Under the pieces are notes generated by a model. It was not told where the DNA came from, searched no databases, and was given only the letters and a program-made list of their open reading frames with translations. A DNA stretch of 64,000 bases from Archivesica marissinica. Its lineage: Eukaryota; Mollusca; Bivalvia; Venerida; Vesicomyidae. The stretch's first letter is position 1; each line of letters opens with the position of its first letter. Shown here one piece after another: positions 29,650 to 41,900 of this stretch. Location: positions 40,980 through 104,979 of the forward strand of contig JABXNX010000113.1 in the NCBI GenBank assembly GCA_014843695.1, given 5' to 3'. Position numbers and translations under genes: made by a program.

Positions 29650-30861
29650 CTACGAGGCTCCGCTACACCTGTGACACTCTCTTCGGAATAGATTCCATCT
29701 GACTGTTACACCAATACTATTCTCAGTATGGGCTATTATATAAAAAGTATTGTTCAACGAATTATATAATTGTGACCTCATAATTATATGTTGATCAAAG
29801 CAAAGATAAACATTCAATATAATTGTATAAGACATATTAATATCAGTTTTAAAGACCTCCAGGAACCGTTTATGATCTAATGATACGTAATCAAGAGCTT
29901 CTTGAATAAATTTGCTTAACATATATAATTCTGATTTGTTTTTACTGGAAAACAACTGAGTAAATTTAAACATACTTGGGTTTACTCTATAATACCGTTT
30001 TATATAAGTTCGTCTATAAAATTCATATGGCCAACACTTAAATATAAAATGAAATTCGTCTTCTATTTCACTTGTAGAACAAATTTGGCAATATCTTAGA
30101 TTTCTATCAATTCTATCTCTTCCATATCTACCAGTTTGAATTCTAAGACTATGTGCAGATATTCTTATTCTTGTAAGTGCAATACGCAGATTGCGAGACA
30201 CAATGTTATTCAAATAAAATTCTATATCTAATGTATCCTTAACACATTTATACAATGTTAGCACTTCCATGTTATTTATAGTCATACGCCATTCCTTCAT
30301 AAATTCATCCAATACTCTTTGTTTGAACAATAAAAGGAATGATTGATCATTGCATTCTGATATTTGGTTATATGTAACATCATTCCATTTATACAGGAAT
30401 CCATATTTAGATAATAAATCTTTAACACTAGTAAACCAATTTGCCTTACCATTCGATGCATCCGTCATGGCAGTATCAACAATTGATTTTATAATAATAT
30501 TATCATTACGACACAATTTTAACCAATATTTAACAATACGTGTATATCTGTTTATATATAATGGATAACGTCCTAATTCGCCATAAACAGCACCGTTACA
30601 TGTTGATTGTCTAACTCCTAATACCATTTTACAGAATTTAACATGTATATTTTCTAACATTTTGGATTTTGAAAACCCCCATATTTCACATCCATAAGAA
30701 ATTGTTGAATTTACAAATGCATCAAATAACTGCAACGCCACTTTGGGCAAAGTGTCATGTCTTTTTAGATTAGCAGTGAGGGTGTTCATTGATTTAAGAC
30801 CTTTTCCATTATGTTCATTAAATATGGTCCGTTTGCTTGCCAATTTGCTCAGCGCGTACAT
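29650..30861 (-). pseudogene. 5'-truncated non-LTR retrotransposon, C-terminal part of the reverse transcriptase ORF
   Basis: The frame is open for 403 codons. It begins in the RT thumb/connection region (MYALSKLASKRTIFNEH) and contains STISYGCEIWGFSKSK, then CNGAVYGELGRYPLYI, then a zinc-knuckle-like YCQICSTSEIEDEFHF with CX2CX9HX4C spacing. This order is typical of the 3' half of non-LTR (LINE) ORF2 proteins of aquatic invertebrates. The catalytic YxDD block and any endonuclease domain are missing. An in-frame TAA lies just upstream of the first ATG, so the copy is 5'-truncated. The frame is otherwise intact, so insertion is probably fairly recent. I did not assign the clade. Confidence 0.85.
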
Positions 30862-31159
30862 TGCATATAATTATAGGTACATGCATACAGCTGATAGCTA
30901 GTGTGTTACGGTCCATGTTCAACATACCTGCATATATAGTATTGTGATGTTGGGTTGCAACATCCAGACAGATACATTCATGCAATGCTACTTCTGAAGT
31001 TTTAAAATAATTAAGTTTTTTCAGAATATGTAGCTAGTCTACAGACGGACGAACAGACAGACGGATGAGGAGACATAGAAAATAGACATAAGTCATAGGG
31101 TGGGGCAGACATTGTAGCCTACCGTATAATGTATATAGATATAAAACTAAGTAAACACT

Positions 31160-31325
31160 AGGACCGGGGAAGTATGTGAGATGGTACGGTGGTCAACAGC
31201 TCAGACAGTTGGGGTTTCTCCAGGTACTCCAGTTTCCTCCCACACAAATGACCACATCAGCGCCAACGAGAGTTATTAATATAAGCTGTTAACACGTGTT
31301 TCGCAATCGTTGTAAACTAAATATA
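31160..31325 (+). mobile_element. SINE family C, head-truncated copy
   Basis: GAAGTATGTGAGATGGTACG, GTTTCTCCAGGTACTCCAG and TTTCCTCCCACACAAATGA precede the tail AGTTATTAATATAAGCTG and GTGTTTCGCAATCG. The tRNA-like head is absent. Confidence 0.7.
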
Positions 31326-31453
31326 TATACATGTATGACCACATTATAATACACCGAAATTCTACCCTTATATAGCTGAACAAATATTGTTTTCTTTTAT
31401 GTAAAATAGTTTTAAGCTTTATAATTTGGAACATGAATATTTTATTTATACAG

Positions 31454-31540
31454 AAACTATCGGCAAAGTTGATTAACACGGGCCCATCGGAGACACGCCA
31501 AACCATCAGCGAAAGGCTTGAGAAGTTCGACTGCAAGTAG
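31454..31540 (+). CDS. Possible small terminal exon, gene unknown
   Basis: After an AT-rich acceptor (TTTATTTATACAG), 28 codons end in TAG at 31538-31540. They read KLSAKLINTGPSETRQ and then TISERLEKFDCK. The peptide is amphipathic and protein-like, while surrounding frames are not. The same frame is also open back to an ATG at 31432, giving an alternative 35-residue small ORF. The family is not recognised, and no other exon of the same gene was found nearby. Confidence 0.25.
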   Translation, partial: KLSAKLINTGPSETRQTISERLEKFDCK

Positions 31541-31661
31541 ATCAGAGACGTATCCAGGGGAAAATAAGGGGGTGCTAAGTCAGTAACACCAACCCCGGCC
31601 ATGGTCATCATAGGGCACCCACCTGAATATGCCTCGATTGTGGAAAATCTATTTGGCGGGG

Positions 31662-32785
31662 GTAAGTAATGCTGGTTTTGTAAATATAACGTATGACTTC
31701 ACCTCTCTATGCAACACGATACGGCACAACTACAGTCTACTGTAAGTAATGCTGGTTTTGTAAATATAACGTATGACTTCACCTCTCTATGCAACACGAT
31801 ACGGCACAACTACAGTTCGTTTTACTGTAACAGTTGATGCAACAACACGATACGCACAACTACAGTTCGTGTTTACTGTAAACAGTTGATGCAACAACAC
31901 GATACGGCACAACTACAGTTCGTGTTTACTGTGAACAGTTGATGCAACAACACGATACGGCACAACTACAGTTCGTGTTTACTGTGAACAGTTGATGCAA
32001 CAACACGATACGGCACAACTACAGTTCGTGTTTACTGTGAACAGTTGATGCAACAACACGATACGGCACAACTACAGTTCGTGTTTACTGTGAACAGTTG
32101 ATGCAACAACACGATACGGCACAACTACAGTTCGTGTTTACTGTGAACAGTTGATGCAACAACACGATACGGCACAACTACAGTTCGTGTTTACTGTGAA
32201 CAGTTGATGCAACAACACGATACGGCACAACTACAGTTCGTGTTTACTGTGAACAGTTGATGCAACAACACGATACGGCACAACTACAGTTCGTGTTTAC
32301 TGTGAACAGTTGATGCAACAACACGATACGGCACAACTACAGTTCGTGTTTACTGTGAACAGTTGATGCAACAACACGATACGGCACAACTACAGTTCGT
32401 GTTTACTGTAAACAGTTGATGCAACAACACGATACGACACAACTACAGTTCGTGTTTACTGTAAACAGTTGATGCAACAACACGACACAGCACAACTACA
32501 GTTCGTGCTTACTGTAAACAGTTGATGCAACAACACGATACGGCACAACTACAGTTCGTGTTTACTGTAAACAGTTGATGCAACAACACGATACAGCACA
32601 ACTACAGTTCGTGTTTACTGTAAACAGTTGATGCAACAACACGACACAGCACAACTACAGTTCGTGCTTACTGTAAACAGTTGATGCAACAACACGACAC
32701 AGCACAACTACAGTTCGTGTTTACTGTAAACAGTTGATGCAACAACACGATACGGCACAACTACAGTTCGTATTGCCTATACAGT
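31662..32785. repeat. 80-bp duplication leading into a 53-bp tandem array
   Basis: Two 80-bp copies start GTAAGTAATGCTGGTTTTGT (31662, 31742). The second runs into about 18 copies of a 53-bp unit holding GTTGATGCAACAACACGATA and CAGTTCGTGTTTACTGTGAA. Central copies are identical; distal ones vary (GACACAG, TAAACA). Confidence 0.95.
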
Positions 32786-33033
32786 TGATGTTGTTACACA
32801 TTAGATACCAATAATAATAAAAATAATAATGCTACTAATAAAAACAATTCAAGCTCGTTTCATATCAATCTTCTATATATAAGGCCCTCAAAGTGCATCT
32901 CACCTTCAATTATTTCAAACAATGCCGCCGCATGTTCATTAACAAAATTAATATGACTTTTTAATTTATTTCACGACACATTTGAAAGAGTTTTCAGTTA
33001 TCTAAAAATATAATGAGATTGTTAGTTTAACCA
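32786..33033. other. No gene seen
   Basis: AT-rich unique DNA starts with an (AATAAT) low-complexity patch. Confidence 0.5.
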
Positions 33034-33229
33034 TACAGTCTACATCCGTTATGTCAAAGTCGGTTATGTCGAATTCTCCGGTTACCTCAAAGTTGGACCA
33101 AAGTCCGTTTCAGAGACATATAACATATAACTGGCTCCGTTTATAGCGAATTTCGTTAAGTCAAATTTCGGTTATATCGAAGTATTTTGTTCGGTCCGAT
33201 GGAATTCGACATTGCGGATGTAGACTGTA
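33034..33229. mobile_element. Pogo/Tigger-like MITE with TA target duplication
   Basis: The element at 33036-33227 begins CAGTCTACATCCG and ends with the exact reverse complement CGGATGTAGACTG, flanked by TA on both sides. The termini remain similar for about 25 bp. The interior holds repeated GTTATGTCAAAG/GTTATGTCGAAT motifs and no ORF. CAGT termini and TA duplications suggest the pogo/Tigger branch of Tc1/mariner. Confidence 0.7.
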
Positions 33230-33236
33230 TTTCCTA

Positions 33237-33399
33237 TACAGTCAAACTTGTGTTAGTGGTCACCCCTATTAAGCAGCCAACCTGCATTAAGCAGCCAGTT
33301 TCCAGATTCCCAATATGTTGTTTTGTTATACATTTGACCTCTATTAAGCAGCCACATGTGCTAAGCAGCCACTTTCTGTGATTCACTTGGCTGGCTGTA
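33237..33399. mobile_element. Second pogo-like MITE, 9 bp after the first
   Basis: TA then CAGTCAAACTTGTG starts at 33239, and an end CTTGGCTGGCTG then TA is at 33397. The termini match only partially. The interior repeats ATTAAGCAGCC, a motif common in Tigger-type MITEs. A related fragment (CAGTAAAACCCCTATAAT) occurs at 45499. Confidence 0.45.
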
Positions 33400-33620
33400 T
33401 ATATCATTGTAAATTAGGCAATTCAATATTACATGTATCTCAGATCCAATAGTATTAATATAAGATGAAACCAATTCTAGATTCATCTGGCAAACCTTCA
33501 TACCGACCCCGTCTCAATCCTAATAGGAGCGACCTCCAGTCCAAATTTTTCAAAAATGCAGAACGATGTATGTGTGGTATAATACAATGTACAATATTGC
33601 TCTGCATTATTTATTATTTT

Positions 33621-33848
33621 TAATTTAAGTTTATTTAGCGTCGCTACCAGTTGCACATTTGAGCGACAGGCAGTTTACCTAACAACACCTCCAGCGGTTA
33701 ACCCGTACTTGGTGCACCAACCTCTGTAAGAAACTGCCAACTTTTTCATATATATGGAACACTGCCTGTGCGGGGCTCGAGCCCGTGACCATCAGTGATG
33801 TTAGGTTACAGTGGTATACAAGTCAGCGACCTTAGCCACTTGACGTCG
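33621..33848 (-). mobile_element. SINE family B, copy 3 (uninterrupted)
   Basis: The tail TTTATTTAGCGTCGCTACC and GAGCGACAGGCAGTTTACC, the body CTCCAGCGGTTAACCCGTAC and AAACTGCCAACTTTTTCAT, and the head with CTTGTATACCACTGTAACC on the minus strand are all contiguous. This copy shows what the element at 7631-8810 looked like before its array. Confidence 0.75.
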
Positions 33849-34195
33849 ATTGCATAATTATATTCAGTTTTGAATAATTTATACATTCACTCTCAAAGTA
33901 TTTCGGATGCTTTTATCTCAACATAGTGTGCGAAAGAACGATATATAGGATTAGCAAAGCTAGTGTACATAGGAAAACATTAAAACATGGCCGATAGGTG
34001 TTGCGGATACCAGACCGGAAGTACTGTAGAGTAGTATCCGCTAGATGGAGATACCCATCGGTGGTATCCGCAATGGATGCAGGTTAATTAATTACAACAG
34101 TCATGCATGCATACTCATTTCTTAAACTTCTGGCAGCAAAATGTAATCACAGTGTTTGGAAGTTAACCTACATAAGTATGTGAAAGTCTGTTAAT

Positions 34196-34765
34196 TAATA
34201 CAATAAATCCATCATAAATTATAAATTTAAAAAAACAAATTGCGAAACACACTTTAACATCTTATATTAAGCACTCTCGTTGGCGCGGATGAAAGCGTAA
34301 ATGTGGTCATTTGTGTGGGAGGAAACCGGAGAAAACCCACCTGTCCGATCTGGCGACCACCGTTCCATCTCATATACTTCCCGGTCCGAGGATCGAACCA
34401 GACTTTCATTGGTGAGAAGCGAGCGTGCTAATCACTGCGCTAATCGGATAGACATTGTATATTTTAGTAACCTCTGGCGTGATGTGAAAATCCGCAAGTT
34501 AATACTATACAATAAATCCATCATAAATTGTAAATTAAAAAAAACAAATTGCGAAACACACTTTAACATCTTATATTAAGCACTCTCGTTGGCGCTGATG
34601 AAAACGTAAATGTGGTCATTTGTGCGGGAGGTACCCGGAGAAAACCCACCTGTCCGATCTGGCGACCACCGTACCATCTCATATGCTTCCCGGTCCGAGG
34701 ATCGAACCAGAGTTTCATTAATGAGAAGCGAGCGTGCTAACCACTGCGCAAATCAGTCCAGCTGT
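34196..34765 (-). mobile_element. Two SINE family C copies in a 309-bp tandem duplication
   Basis: Copies at 34229-34454 and 34537-34757 are both preceded by ACAATAAATCCATCATAAAT, so flanking DNA and SINE were duplicated together. On the minus strand each has a head (GATTAGCGCAGTGATTAGCA type, then a B-box-like TTCGATCC) and the C body. Small differences (GCGGGAGGTACC versus GTGGGAGGAAAC) show independent drift. Confidence 0.75.
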
Positions 34766-34858
34766 AGGTATACTTGCCAATTTCAGACTAACCGATTTAC
34801 ATATTGTGTATGCATGTATATTGTAACATACACCTGTAACCTATCATATGCTGGCGTG

Positions 34859-34987
34859 GCGTCCGTGGTCCAGTGGTAGTGTGTCTGATTTGGAATCAAA
34901 CTGTCCCGGGTTCGATTCTCGGTCAGTCCAGGTAAGTAGTGTCATTAAGCAAGGCACCTCACACATATTGCTGGACCGAGACCGTGC
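34859..34987 (+). mobile_element. SINE family E, directly upstream of the 28-bp array
   Basis: The tRNA-like head has GTCCGTGGTCCAGTGGTAGT, an anticodon arm TCTGA-TTTGGAA-TCAAA (Pro TGG-like loop, one mismatch) and the B box GGTTCGATTC. The body AGTGTCATTAAGCAAGGCAC and TCACACATATTGCT follows. The end of the element, CTAATGGATGCACGTGGCAG, is already the first 28-bp unit. Confidence 0.65.
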
Positions 34988-37900
34988 CTAATGGATGCAC
35001 GTGGCAGAACTGGGACTAATGGATATACTTGGCAGAACTGGGACTAATGGATATACTTGGCAGAACCGTTACTAATGGATATACTTGGCAGAACCGTTAC
35101 TAATGGATATACTTGGCAGAACCGTTACTAATGGGTGTACTTGGCAGAACCGTTACTAATGGATATACTTGGCAGAACCGTTACTAATGGATATACTTGG
35201 CAGAACCGTTACTAATGGGTATACTTGGCAGAACCGTTACTAATGGATATACTTGGCAGAACCGTTACTAATGGATATACTTGGCAGAACCGTTACTAAT
35301 GGATATACTTGGCAGAACCGTTACTAATGGATATACTTGGCAGAACCGTTACTAATGGATATACTTGGCAGAACCGTTACTAATGGATATACTTGGCAGA
35401 ACCGTTACTAATGGATATACTTGGCAGAACCGTTACTAATGGATATACTTGGCAGAACCGTTACTAATGGATATACTTGGAAGAACCGTTACTAATGGAT
35501 ATACTTGGCAGAACCGTTACTAATGGATATACTTGGCAGAACCGTTACTAATGGATATACTTGGCAGAACCGTTACTAATGGATATACTTGGCAGAACCG
35601 CTACTAATGGATATACTTGGCAGAACCGTTGCTAATGGATATACTTAGCAGAACCGTTACTAATGGATATACTTGGCAGAGCCGTTACTAATGGATATAC
35701 TTGGCAGCACCGTTACTAATGGATATACTTGGCAGAACCGTTACTAATGGATATACTTGGCAGAACCGTTACTAATGGATATACTTGGCAGAACCGTTAC
35801 TAATGGATATACTTGGAAGAACCGTTACTAATGGATATACTTGGCATAACCGTTACTAATGGATATACTTGGCAGAACCGTTACTAATGGATATACGTGG
35901 CAGAACCGTTACTAATGGGTGTACTTGGCAGAACCGTTACTAATGGGTATACTTGGCAGAACTGTTACTAATGGATATACTTGGCAGAACTGGAACTAAT
36001 GGATATACTTGGCAGAACCGTTACTAATGGATATACTTGGCAGAACTGGAACTAATGGATATACTTGGCAGAACCGTTACTAATGGATATACTTGGCAGA
36101 ACTGGAACTAATGGATATACTTGGCAGAACCGTTACTAATGGATATACTTGGAAGAACCGTTACTAATGGATATACTTGGCAGAACCGTTACTAATGGAT
36201 ATACTTGGCAGAACCGTTACTAATGGGTATACTTGGCAGAACCGTTACTAATGGATATACTTGGCAGAACCATTACTAATGGATATACTTGGCAGACCCG
36301 TTACTAATGGATATACTTGGCAGAACCGTTGCTAATGGATATACTTGGCAGAACCATTACTAATGGATATACTTGGCAGAATCGTTACTAATGGATATAC
36401 TTGGCAGAACCATTACTAATGGATATACTTGGCAGAACCGTTACTAATGGATATACTTGGCAGAACCGTTACTAATGGATATACTTGGCAGAACCGTTGC
36501 TAATGGATATACTTGGCAGAACCGTTACTAATGGATATACTTGGCAGAATCGTTACTAATGGATATACTTGGCAGAACCGTTACTAATGGATGCACTTGG
36601 AAGAACTGTTACTAATGGATATACTTGGCAGAACTGGGACTAATGGATATACTTGGCAGAACCATTACTAATGGATATACTTGGCAGAACCGTTACTAAT
36701 GGATATACTTGGCAGAACTGGGACTAATGGATATACTTGGCAGAACTGGGACTAATGGATATACTTGGCAGAACTGGGACTAATGGATATAATTGGCAGA
36801 ACTGGGACTAATGGATGCACTTGGCAGAACCGGATATACTTGGCAGAACTGGGACTAATAAGTGTACTCGACAGAACCGTTGCTAATGGATGTACTCGAC
36901 AGAACCGATGCTAATGGATATACTTGGCAGAACTGGGACTACTGGATGCACTTGGCAGAACTGGGACTACTGGATATACTTGGCAGAACTGGGACTAATG
37001 GATATACTTGGCAGAACTGGGACTAATGGATATACTTGGCAGAACTGGGTCTAATGGATATACTTGGCAGAACTGGGACTAATGGATATACTTGGCAGTA
37101 CTGGGACTAATGGATATACTTGGCAGAACTGGGTCTAATGGATGTACTTGGCAGAACTGGGACTAATGGATATACTTGGAAGAACCGTTACTAATGGATA
37201 TACTTGGCATAACTGGGACTAATGGATATACTTGGCAGAACTGGGATTAATCGATATACTTGGCAGAACTGGGACTAATGGATATACTTGGCAGAACTGG
37301 GACTAATGGATATACTTGGCAGAACTGGGATTAATCGATATACTTGGCAGAACTGGGACTAATGGATATACTTGGCAGAACTGGGTCTAATGGATATACT
37401 TGGCAGAACTGGGATTAATCGATATACTTGGCAGAACTGGGACTAATGGATGCACTTGGCAGAACCGGATATACTTGGCAGAACTGGGACTAATAAGTGT
37501 ACTCGACAGAACCGTTGCTAATGGATGTACTCGATAGAACCGCTGCTAATGGATATACTTGGCAGAACTGGGACTAATGGATATACATGGCAGAACCAGA
37601 TATACTTGACAGAACTGAGACTAATAAGTATACTCGACAGAACCGTTCCTAATGGATATACTTGGCAGAAATGGGACTAATGGATATACTTGGCAGAACC
37701 GGATATACTTGACAGAACTGGGACTAATAAGTATACTCGACAGAACCGTTGCTAATGGATATACTTGGCAGAAATGGGACTAATGGATATACTTGGCAGA
37801 ACCGGGACTAATGGATATACATGGCAGAACCGTTGCTAATGGATGTACTCGACAGAACCGTTGCTAATGGATGTACTCGACAGAACCGTTGCTAATGGAT

Positions 37901-38146
37901 GTACTCGACAGAACCGTTGCTAATGGATGTACTCGACAGAACCGTTGCTAATGGATTTACTCGACAGAACCGTTGCTAATGGATGTACTCGACAGAACCG
38001 TTGCTAATGGATGTACTCGACAGAACCGTTGCTAATGGATGTACTCGACAGAACCGTTGCTAATGGATGTACTCGACAGAACCGTTGCTAATGGATGTAC
38101 TCGACAGAACCGTTGCTAATGGATGTACTTGACAGAACCGTTGCAT
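34988..38146. repeat. 28-bp tandem array, about 113 copies
   Basis: The unit is TTACTAATGGATATACTTGG plus CAGAACCG. Three domains are visible: a uniform GTTACTAATGGATATAC block to about 36600, a GGGACTAATGG-rich block to about 37800 with deleted units, and a terminal block from 37830 of GTTGCTAATGGATGTACTCG plus ACAGAACC. Confidence 0.97.
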
Positions 38147-38623
38147 AATATATTAAAATTATGAACATGTTACAACTCGTCTTGTATTTTACATGATTGT
38201 GTTATCTCGTATTGACATACAATAATGTCTGGAATAGTTTATACCATCGTAGTTGTGGCTACAAGTCATCTATCTGACATAATTTATTGCACCTTCACTG
38301 TGGGTAGCTCTGTTACTAGTATTACGAGGTCTCTATCCACCTTAGGTCTGGCAACTTCTGTGGTTGATGCCCATAGGTGTGGTAATCCCTTCGGTAGATG
38401 ACCCTAGGTCTATCAACTCCATCGGTAGATGATCATAGATCTCGACACTCCTTTGGTAGATAACCGTAGGTCTGGTAGATGACCTTGGGTCTGGTAACTT
38501 CTTTGCTAGATGACCTTTGGTATGGTAACACATGTGGGCTGATGAACACATTTCTGGCAACTCCTTTGAAGATGACATTAGATTTGGCAACTCCTTTGGT
38601 CTGGAAACTCCTTTGTTAAAGCT
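38147..38623. repeat. Unique spacer with degenerate GGTAGATGACC repeats
   Basis: From about 38330 to 38600, imperfect copies of TCTGGCAACTCCTTTGGTAG and ATGACC(A/T)TAGGTCT recur every 20-35 bp. No coding signal was found. Confidence 0.5.
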
Positions 38624-38867
38624 TAAACTTTATTTATTTTCAAACGATCGCGAAGCAAATTTTAACAACTTATATTAATCACTCTCATTGGCGCGGATGA
38701 AAGCGTAAATGCGGTCATTCGTGTGGGAGGAAACCGGAGTACCCGGAGAAAACCGACCTGTCCGATATGGCGACCACCGTACCATCACACATACTTCCCG
38801 TTCCGAGGATCGAACCCGGGTTGTATTGGTGAGAAGCGAACACGCTAATCGGACAACCGATAGCCGA
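38624..38867 (-). mobile_element. SINE family C, copy before the 50-bp array
   Basis: The tail AACTTATATTAATCACTCTC, body GGAGGAAACCGGAGTACCC and GGCGACCACCGTACCATC, and head ATCGAACCCGGGTTGTATTG match family C. Its head end lies about 80 bp before the first 50-bp unit. Confidence 0.75.
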
Positions 38868-38946
38868 TAACTAGGTAACTAATTGTTGTAAAGATATTTT
38901 AGCCAACATCGGACATGATTTTGAGAATTTGGCAAATCTATGATGC

Positions 38947-41900
38947 ACTACTGTACACAGTGACATATGATTGTGTTCTATCTAAGGGTGGTACAGCCTA
39001 CTGTACACAGTGACCAATGATTGTGTTATACCTAAGGGTGGTACAGACTACTGTACACAGTGATCTATGATTGTGTTCTACCTAAGGGTGGTACAGCACT
39101 GTACACAGTGACAATATGATTGTGTTCTATCTATGGGTGGTACAGAATACTGTACACAGTGATCTATGATTGTGTTATACCTAAGGGTGGTACAGACTAC
39201 TGTACACAGTGATCTGTGAGTGTGTTTTACCTAAGGGTGATACAGCTTACTGTACACAGTGACCAATGATTGTGTTATACCTAAGGGTGGTACAGACTAC
39301 TGTACACAGTGATCTATGATTGTGTTATACCTAAGGGTGGTACAGAATACTGTACACAGTGATTTATGATTGTGTTATACCTAAGGGTGGTACAGACTAC
39401 TGTACACAGTGATATGTGAGTGTGTTCTACCTAAGTGTGATACAGACTACTGTACACAGTGATCTATGAGTGTGTTCTACCTATGGGTGGTACAGACTAC
39501 TGTACACAGTGATCTATGATTGTGAAATAACCTAAGGGTTGTACAGATTACTGTACACAGTGATCTATGATTGTGCTATACCTAAGGGTGGTACAGACTA
39601 CTGTACACTGTGATCTATGATTGTGCTATACCTAAGGGTGGTACAGACTACTGTACACAGTGATCTGTGAGTGTGTTCTACCTACGGGTGATACAGACTA
39701 CTGTCCACAGTGACTAATGATTGTGTTCTACCTAAGGGTGGTACAGACTACTGTACACAGTGACATATGATTGTGTTCTATCTAAGGGTGGTACAGAATA
39801 CTGTACACAGTGATCTATGATTGTGTTATACCTAAGGGTGGTACAGACTACTGTACACAGTGATCTGTGAGTGTGTTCTACCTAAGGGTGGTACAGCCTA
39901 CTGTACACAGTGACCAATGATTGTGTTATACCTAAGGGTGGTACAGACTACTGTACACAGTGATCAATGATTGTGTTATACCTAAGAGTGGTACAGAATA
40001 CTGTACACAGTGATCTATGATTGTGTTATACCTAAGGGTGGTACAGACTACTGTACACAGTGATATGTGAGTGTGTTCTACCTAAGGGTGATACAGACTA
40101 CTGTACACAGTGACCAATGAGTGTGTTCTACATATGGGCGGTACAGACTACTGTACACAGTGATCTATGATTGTGAAATAACCTAAGGGTTGTACAGAAT
40201 ACTGTACACAGTGATCTATGATTGTGCTATACCTAAGGGCCGTACAGATTACTGTACACAGTGATCTGTGAGTGTGTTCTACCTAAGTGTGATACCGACT
40301 ACTGTCCACAGTGATCTATGATTGTGTTCTACCTAAGGGTGGTACAGACTACTGTACACAGTGATCTATGATTGTGTTATACCTAAGGGTGGTACAGACT
40401 ACTGTACACAGTGACCAATGAGTGTGTTCTACCTAAGGGTGATACAGATTACTGTACACAGTGACCGATGTTTGTGTTCTACCTAGGGGTAATACAGACT
40501 ACTGTACACAGTGATCTATGGTTGTGTTATACCTAAGGGTGGTACAGACTACTGTACATAGTGAACAATGAGTGTGTTCTACCTAAGGGTGATACAGACT
40601 ACTGTACACAGTGACCAAGGAGTGTGTTCTACCTAAGGGTGGTACAGACTACTATACACAGTGATCTATGATTGTGCTATACCTAAGGGTGGTACAGACT
40701 ACTGTACACAGTGATCTGTGAGTGTGTTCTACCTAAGGGTGATACAGACTACTGTACACAGTGACCAATGAGTGTGTTCTACCTAAGGGTGATACAGACT
40801 ACTGTACACAGTGACTAATGAGTGTGTTCTACCTAAGGATGGTACAGACTACTGTACACAGTGACCAATGAGTGTGTTCTACCTAAGGGTGATACAGACT
40901 AGACTACTGTAAACAGTAATCTATGATTGTGTTATACCTAGGTGGGGTACAGACTACTGTACACAGTGACATATGATTGTGTTCTATCTAAGGGTGGTAC
41001 AGACTACTGTACACAGTGATCTATGATTTTGTTCTACCTAAGGGTGGTACAGACTACTGTACACAGTGACATATGATTGTGTTCTATCTAAGGGTGGTAC
41101 AGAATACTGTACACAGTGATCTATGATTGTGCTATAACTAAGGGTGGTACAGACTACTGTACACAGTGATCTGTGAGTGTGTTCTACCTAAGGGTGATAC
41201 AGCCTACTGTACACAGTGACCAATGATTGTGTTATACCTAAGGGTGGTACAGACTACTGTACACAGTGATCTATGATTGTGTTATACCTAAGGGTGGTAC
41301 AGAATACTGTACACAGTGATCTATGATTGTGTTATACCTAAGGATGGTACAGACTACTGTACACAGTGATATGCGAGTGTGTTCTACCTAAGTGTGATAC
41401 AGACTACTGTACACAGTGACCAATGAGTGTGTTCTACATATGGGCGGTACAGACTACTGTACACAGTGATCTATGATTGTGAAATAACCTAAGGGTTGTA
41501 CAGAATACTGTACACAGTGATCTATGGTTGTGTTATACCTAAGGGTGGTACAGACTACTGTACACAGTGACCTATGAGTGTGTTCTACCTAAGGGTGATA
41601 CAGACTACTGTACACAGTGACCTATGAGTGTGTTCTACCTAAGGGTGATACAGACTACTGTACACAGTGACCAATGATTGTGTTCTACCTAAGGGTGGTA
41701 CAGACTACTGTACACAGTGATCTATGATTGTGTTATACCTAAGGGTGGTACAGACTACTGTACACAGTGATATGCGAGTGTGTTCTACCTAAGGGTGATA
41801 CAGACTACTGTACACAGTGACCAATGAGTGTGTTATACCTAAGGGTGGTACAGACTACTGTACACAGTGATCTATGATTGTGTTATACCTAAGGGTCGTA

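Noticed and set aside
34859..34932. Functional tRNA-Pro(TGG)
   Set aside because: The anticodon stem has a mismatch, the acceptor stem is poor, and a SINE body follows that is also found at 27945-28013.
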